Below are positions 59,781 to 64,000 of a stretch of DNA of 64,000 nucleotides, piece after piece (within the stretch, counting starts at the first letter, position 1; each line of letters starts with the position of its first letter). Position numbers and translations under genes: made by a program. The stretch is from Candidatus Rhodoferax mariagerensis (lineage in GTDB: Bacteria > Pseudomonadota > Gammaproteobacteria > Burkholderiales > Burkholderiaceae_C), in NCBI GenBank assembly GCA_016719055.1, contig JADKAW010000016.1:35300-99299 (forward strand), read 5' to 3'. Under the pieces are notes generated by a model. The model did not search any database, was not told the DNA's origin, and worked only from the letters and a program-made list of their open reading frames with translations.

Positions 59781-60059
59781 ATGGACCAATTAAATACACC
59801 CTTTCAGCCCAAGGATGGACTGGAAGTGGAAGACACCGGCGACGAGGTGCTGGTTTACCTGCCCGGCAGTGACAAGACGCTGTTTTTGAACGAAACAGCA
59901 GCGTTGGTCTGGCGTTTGTGCGACGGCCAACGAACCGGCGCACAAATGGTTGAGCTGCTGACAGAGGCGTACCCGGAAGCCCAGGCCGACATTGGGCCGC
60001 AGGTGCAGGCGGCATTGGCAGATTTTATTGAGCGAGGCTTGGTTGAACATAGCGCCTAA
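59781..60059 (+). CDS. PqqD-like peptide-binding protein, HPr-rel-A system
   Basis: A 92-residue PqqD-family protein: DEVLVYLPGSDKTLFLNETA, ALVWRLCDGQRTGAQMVELL, TEAYPEAQADIGPQVQAALA and DFIERGLVE. The PqqD fold is the RiPP recognition element that binds leader peptides and presents them to modifying enzymes. The next gene overlaps its end and encodes an HPr-kinase-related protein, the arrangement named the HPr-rel-A system, whose product is not known. Candidate leaders are those of the four paralogues at 51396-55410; that link is my inference. Confidence 0.88.
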   Translation: MDQLNTPFQPKDGLEVEDTGDEVLVYLPGSDKTLFLNETAALVWRLCDGQRTGAQMVELLTEAYPEAQADIGPQVQAALADFIERGLVEHSA

Positions 60060-60888
60060 TCTGCCGCAACCACTGCACATCAGCTTCGCCGGTAACGCGC
60101 TGCAGATTCAAACCAACTGCCAGGCTGCAGCCGAAGTTGCCGAGTTTGTTTTTCGCTGGCATGTTAATTTCAGAACCCCGACCGACACGGTAACCTTGCT
60201 TGAGGTGCTGGCAGACACCGATAGTGACGGTTATCAACTGCATGTCAATGGAGAACTTGTATCGGTTGCCAACTGCCTGGCCGATCTGCCCGTGGTGCTG
60301 ATGCAGTTGGCGCAACGCCATTTGATCGTCGCTGAAGCTGGCAAAGCGATGCTTCATGCGGCGCTGCTGTCCAAGAATGGTCGGGGGGTCCTGTTACCCG
60401 CGGTCGCGGGCTCTGGCAAGACGACCCTTGCGGCGTGGTTACTCGGCCAGGGTTTTGACTTTTGCTCAGACGAACTGGCCGCTGTTGACAGCACCGGAAT
60501 CTCTGACGGGTTGACGCGCCCTCTGAACATCAAGCCAGGCAGCATGAAAGTGGTGAGTAGTTTTGACTGGCTGCATGAAGCACAGCAGCTTGCGCGACTT
60601 TCCTGCGGCGTGATGTTGGTGCCTTGGGGGCACGCGCCATTGCAAAGTTTGCCGCTTCAGTTGATTGTGAGTCCCAAATTTGTTCCAGGTGCCTCGCTTC
60701 ATGTAGAGCCCCTGTCGCCAGGACGCTGCGTCATGATGCTCATGGAAACGCTGCTGAATGCCAGAAATTTGCCCAAACATGGCCTGACCCTGACAACCCG
60801 TCTGGCTGCCACACTGCCAAGCTATCGCATCACCTATTCGCGTCTTGAGGATGTCTCGCAATGGCTGGCGGGCACGCATGAACTTTGA
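60043..60888 (+). CDS. HPr-kinase-related protein A (HprK-rel-A)
   Basis: A 281-residue protein with a P-loop of HPr kinase type: LLPAVAGSGKTTLAAWLLGQ, then FDFCSDELAAVDSTG and RPLNIKPGSMKVVSSFDWL. The N-terminal 110 residues are a separate beta-rich domain. I set the start at the TTG at 60043, preceded by GAGG and overlapping the PqqD-like gene by 17 bp; earlier in-frame codons belong to that gene's sequence. No HPr protein is nearby, so the phosphorylated target is unknown, possibly a modified peptide. Confidence 0.82.
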   Translation: MNIAPNLPQPLHISFAGNALQIQTNCQAAAEVAEFVFRWHVNFRTPTDTVTLLEVLADTDSDGYQLHVNGELVSVANCLADLPVVLMQLAQRHLIVAEAGKAMLHAALLSKNGRGVLLPAVAGSGKTTLAAWLLGQGFDFCSDELAAVDSTGISDGLTRPLNIKPGSMKVVSSFDWLHEAQQLARLSCGVMLVPWGHAPLQSLPLQLIVSPKFVPGASLHVEPLSPGRCVMMLMETLLNARNLPKHGLTLTTRLAATLPSYRITYSRLEDVSQWLAGTHEL

Positions 60889-61061
60889 GAAATGCAGATG
60901 TGTCCCAAGCGTGACCAAGTCTGCTTTCAACCTGAAGCAACCGATGTACGGGCAGAATTCAACGTCAGCGCGCTGCGGCAAATTCTGATGGGTGTTGCCA
61001 AAATTCTCATGAAGGTGCGATTGTCTGGGGATAAGTCCGACTGGCGAAAGGGTGACCGAGT

Positions 61062-62756
61062 TTGAAGGTTTCCCCTGCCTACGACCGCGCAGCCATTGCA
61101 GTACTGATCCATCGCGGCCAATGGCATCAAGCCATAAAATTGGCCTCTAGCCCATACTCAGAATGCGATGGAAGCTATTTTATCCATAGCGCTCTTATGC
61201 GGTCACGCTGCTACCTTGCAATGGGTGAGAACCAGCCAGCTTTGTTTTGGGCGCAGTGCGTCATACAGGCGCAGCCCGTTGACACCCCGACCGACCTGGC
61301 TCAATGGCTTTATGCCCATCTGCTGGCTGCCCGCGCAAGTTTGACACCGGTTGGCACAGGTGCGGCCATTGAACTACTGACCGCCGCCTACCAACGCTGC
61401 CCAAGCAACCCCCAGATCAACAAGTGCCTGGCAACCAATCTGATCAGCCAGTTCGGCGACTGGTCCACCGCCCGACAACTCCTGGACCAAGCCAAAGCAG
61501 CCTCCACCTTGCCGCGTGAACACGCCTTGTTTGACATTCAATCGCAAATCTACAACGGTACGGCCAGGCCTGAAACGCTGACACAAGCCATTGTTGACTA
61601 CAGCCGGCAATACTTACAGCCGCTTTCGGCCAATCAGCCAAGACCAACTTCCAACCAGCAGCCAGCCGCGCGCAAACGCCTGGGTCTGGCATCGCCCTTG
61701 TTGAGTGCCAGTCCCGTTTATTTCTTGTGCATTGGGGCGCTGCGGCACCTGGCGCAAGACTTTGACCTGGTTTTCTTCCATACTGGCAAGGTGCAAGACT
61801 GGGCCACTGCAGAATTTCGCAGCTTGGCAAGCGACTGGCACGAAGTCAGTGGCCTTACTGCAGCAGCCCTGGCCAACCTGATTCGCCATAGCCAACTGCA
61901 GGTGCTGCTGGACATGGGCGGCTGGATGGACCTGACCCTGTTGCAAGCCATGGCCCAGTGCCCAGCCCAGCGGCAATACAAGTGGGTGGGTGGCCAATCT
62001 GCCACCACAGGTCTCAACGGATACAGTGGATACATCACCGACTGCCACCAGAGCCCACCCGAAACTGCCGCCCTGTACACCGAGCCCCTGGCATTCATGC
62101 CCGACGGCTACGTGACCTACACCGCACCACCCTACATGCCGGCAGTGCGCTGTGCCACCGACGGCAATTCAACGCCCTTCACAGCGGGCATCGTGGCCCA
62201 CCCCAAAAAGCTCTCAGCCGTGTTCATGCGCTACCTGCGCGGACAAATTCGGGCTTACGCATCGGCCAGCAAACAACCCGTGAACCTTTGCTTTGTGGGC
62301 TGGCGCTTTGCCGACGCCCTGCTGCAGCAGCGCATCAACCAAATGCTGGGGCTGAACGCACAAGCGCAGAGGGGACCCGTCCAAGTGATGTACCGCGCTG
62401 GTCATGGACATACGCAACAGCTGGAATTGGTGGCGGCGCTTGACTGGGTGGTGGACACCTTTCCTTACTCCGCTGGTGTAACGGCGCTCGAAGCCCTGGC
62501 ACTGGGCGTGCCCATCCGCACCCACGCGGGTGCCCATTTTTCCGAGCGGCATGGTTACAGCCACGCCCGCTTTGCAGGCATGCAGCACGAAGACACGCTG
62601 CTGATCCATCTGGGTGCCCTGGGCAGCGTCAGCCATCGGCGCCAGGGGCAAACCATGCTGGGTTCAGACTGCGCCCGCCTTGACCATGTGTCACTGGCCA
62701 AAAGCCTGTCGCAATTGTTGACTGGCCCTCCAATGCCCCGAAAACAAGCCCTTTAG
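61062..62756 (+). CDS. TPR plus GT41 (OGT/SPINDLY-like) protein O-glycosyltransferase
   Basis: A 564-residue protein. The first 190 residues are helical TPR-like repeats (CYLAMGENQPALFWAQCVIQ; ELLTAAYQRCPSNPQINKCL). The C-terminal half is a GT41 catalytic region: LQVLLDMGGWMDLTLLQAMA, QYKWVGGQSATTGLNGYSGY, ITDCHQSPPETAALYTEPLA and DWVVDTFPYSAGVTALEALA with PIRTHAG. GT41 enzymes transfer GlcNAc or another sugar to Ser/Thr of proteins. The start is a TTG at 61062; an ATG at 61197 would cut the TPR part. Residues 20-45 are translated from an interspersed repeat. The gap 60889-61061 has no gene. Confidence 0.85.
   Translation: MKVSPAYDRAAIAVLIHRGQWHQAIKLASSPYSECDGSYFIHSALMRSRCYLAMGENQPALFWAQCVIQAQPVDTPTDLAQWLYAHLLAARASLTPVGTGAAIELLTAAYQRCPSNPQINKCLATNLISQFGDWSTARQLLDQAKAASTLPREHALFDIQSQIYNGTARPETLTQAIVDYSRQYLQPLSANQPRPTSNQQPAARKRLGLASPLLSASPVYFLCIGALRHLAQDFDLVFFHTGKVQDWATAEFRSLASDWHEVSGLTAAALANLIRHSQLQVLLDMGGWMDLTLLQAMAQCPAQRQYKWVGGQSATTGLNGYSGYITDCHQSPPETAALYTEPLAFMPDGYVTYTAPPYMPAVRCATDGNSTPFTAGIVAHPKKLSAVFMRYLRGQIRAYASASKQPVNLCFVGWRFADALLQQRINQMLGLNAQAQRGPVQVMYRAGHGHTQQLELVAALDWVVDTFPYSAGVTALEALALGVPIRTHAGAHFSERHGYSHARFAGMQHEDTLLIHLGALGSVSHRRQGQTMLGSDCARLDHVSLAKSLSQLLTGPPMPRKQAL
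61125..61190. repeat. Interspersed repeat within the GT41 gene
   Basis: On the minus strand AAAATAGCTTCCATCGCATT then GAGTATGGGCTAGAGGCC fits the repeat consensus. It is translated in the sense frame as KLASSPYSECDGSYFIHSAL. Confidence 0.6.
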
Positions 62757-62774
62757 GAACCAAGAAACTTCAAC

Positions 62775-64000
62775 TCAGCCCAAGCGTGCCCGGTGCAGCT
62801 CAATCTGAATCCGCACTTGGCGCGGAGCCGTGCCACCCAGCACATCGCGGGCATAAAGCGAGCCACGCAGGCTCAATACGTCAAACACGTCTTTCTCAAT
62901 GTTGGGGTTGAATTCTTTCAGCACCGCCAGCGGCAGCTCTGACAGATCCACCTGGTGCGCAATAGCCGCCTTGACGGCGTGCGCGACGGTTTCGTGGGCA
63001 TCGCGAAACGGCAGGCCTTTCTTGACCAGGTAGTCTGCCAGGTCGGTGGCGGTGGCGTAGCCCTTGAGGGCAGCGCGCTCCATGGCATCGGCATTCACAG
63101 CAATGCCGCCTTCTTTGTGACCAGTGGCCGGGTTAAGCTGCCCGCCAACCATCTCGCTAAAGATACGCAACGTGTCCTTGAGGGTGTCCACAGTGTCAAA
63201 AAGCGGCTCTTTGTCTTCCTGGTTGTCTTTGTTGTAGGCCAGGGGCTGGCCCTTCATGAGGGTGATCAGGCCCATCAGATGGCCGACCACACGCCCGGTT
63301 TTACCACGCGCCAGCTCGGGCACGTCAGGGTTCTTTTTCTGCGGCATGATCGAGCTGCCGGTGGTAAAGCGGTCGGCAATCTTGATAAAGCCAAAGTTCT
63401 GGCTCATCCACAGCATCAGCTCTTCGCTCAGGCGGCTGATGTGCACCATGCACAGGCTGGCCGCCGCCGTGAACTCGATGGCAAAGTCGCGGTCGCTCAC
63501 CGCGTCCAGGCTGTTTTGACACACCTGGGGCTGCCCTTTTTCGTTGACCATGCCCAGTGCGCTGGCCACCCGTTCACGGTCCAATGGGTAGGTGGTGCCG
63601 GCCAGCGCCGCTGCGCCCAGCGGCAGGCGGTTGACGCGTTTGCGCACGTCTTGCATGCGTTCGGTATCACGGGCAAACATTTCGACGTAAGCCAGCATGT
63701 GGTGGCCAAAGCTGATGGGTTGCGCCACCTGTAGATGAGTAAATCCAGGAAGAATCACCTCAACGTGTTGTTCGGCCACATCCAGCAATGATTTTTGCAA
63801 GTCAATCAGCAACGCTGCAATCAGGTCAATTTCGCCGCGCAGCCACAACCGCACATCGGTCGCCACCTGATCGTTGCGGCTGCGCCCGGTGTGCAGGCGC
63901 TTGCCGGCATCACCCACCAGCTGGGTCAGGCGGGCTTCGATATTCAGGTGCACATCCTCCAGGTCGAGCTGCCAGACAAAGGCACCGGACGCGATCTCTT
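62775..64000 (-). CDS. argH: Argininosuccinate lyase, 5' end beyond the window
   Basis: The last step of arginine synthesis, splitting argininosuccinate to arginine and fumarate. The frame is open to the right edge (SGAFVWQLDLEDVHLNIEAR), so about 60 N-terminal residues are missing. Visible motifs are KRLHTGRSRNDQVATDVRLW, PGFTHLQVAQPISFGHHMLA and the fumarase-superfamily signature TTGSSIMPQKKNPDV with the catalytic Ser loop. It converges on the GT41 gene with an 18 bp gap and marks the return to core metabolism. Confidence 0.97.
   Translation of the reverse strand, partial: EIASGAFVWQLDLEDVHLNIEARLTQLVGDAGKRLHTGRSRNDQVATDVRLWLRGEIDLIAALLIDLQKSLLDVAEQHVEVILPGFTHLQVAQPISFGHHMLAYVEMFARDTERMQDVRKRVNRLPLGAAALAGTTYPLDRERVASALGMVNEKGQPQVCQNSLDAVSDRDFAIEFTAAASLCMVHISRLSEELMLWMSQNFGFIKIADRFTTGSSIMPQKKNPDVPELARGKTGRVVGHLMGLITLMKGQPLAYNKDNQEDKEPLFDTVDTLKDTLRIFSEMVGGQLNPATGHKEGGIAVNADAMERAALKGYATATDLADYLVKKGLPFRDAHETVAHAVKAAIAHQVDLSELPLAVLKEFNPNIEKDVFDVLSLRGSLYARDVLGGTAPRQVRIQIELHRARLG

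Overview
Organism. The window looks like a betaproteobacterium of the order Burkholderiales, most likely a Comamonadaceae member near Rhodoferax or Polaromonas. The basis is GC-rich coding sequence, housekeeping proteins of betaproteobacterial type (zapB/zapA, hslO, miaB, rhlE, argH), and a short repeat (ATAGCT...GCGCTT...ATAAGGGCTAGAGGCC) that I associate with that family. This assignment is from recognition, not from a search. No rRNA, tRNA or CRISPR array was seen.

Layout. 1-0.9 kb: end of a livF-type gene and a small thioredoxin-fold protein. 1-12.6 kb: a defence and toxin-antitoxin island on the minus strand. It holds a complete type I Wadjet set (jetA-jetB-jetC-jetD) split between jetB and jetC by about 2.6 kb carrying two toxin-antitoxin pairs (ParDE-like, HigBA-like) and remnants of an IS21 transposase and a Bug-family binding protein. 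A zeta-like kinase pair, a lone TacA-like antitoxin and a DinD tail lie upstream. 12.5-16.7 kb: a secreted 14-repeat kelch protein between two direct copies of a 265-270 bp segment, with a transposase remnant. 16.5-34.5 kb: late cobalamin biosynthesis and B12 uptake (btuB, cobB, btuF-like, cobU, btuF, btuC, btuD, cobO, cbiB, cobD, cobQ, cobT, cobS, cobC). It is headed by a cobalamin riboswitch and interrupted between cobT and cobS by a type II restriction-modification system. Palindromic repeats have invaded several of these genes, and cobB and cobU look broken. 34.6-50.5 kb: mostly housekeeping and signalling genes: zapB/zapA, hslO, gamma carbonic anhydrase, DUF455, EAL-HDOD, xerD, AEC transporter, yqiA, a CBS protein, a phosphatase/kinase/STAS partner-switching set, a membrane protein, a CAP-domain secreted protein, miaB and rhlE.

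50.5-62.8 kb is the most unusual part. Four tandem paralogues share a Tat-like leader and four cysteines, and one carries a long TPTV repeat. They are mixed with decaying copies of a glycosyltransferase and flanked by further glycosyltransferases (a three-domain 816-aa protein and a GT41/OGT-like protein). Beside them sits an HPr-rel-A cassette: a nucleotidyltransferase-fold protein, a PqqD-like peptide-binding protein and an HPr-kinase-related protein. I infer a surface or secreted protein modification system in which the paralogues are candidate substrates. The window ends in a partial argH.

Two genes (jetD and the HATPase-cNMP-PP2C phosphatase) each appear frameshifted by one extra G in a short G run, so sequencing error should be excluded before calling them dead. 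miaB has lost its normal stop and reads into the antisense of the CAP gene.
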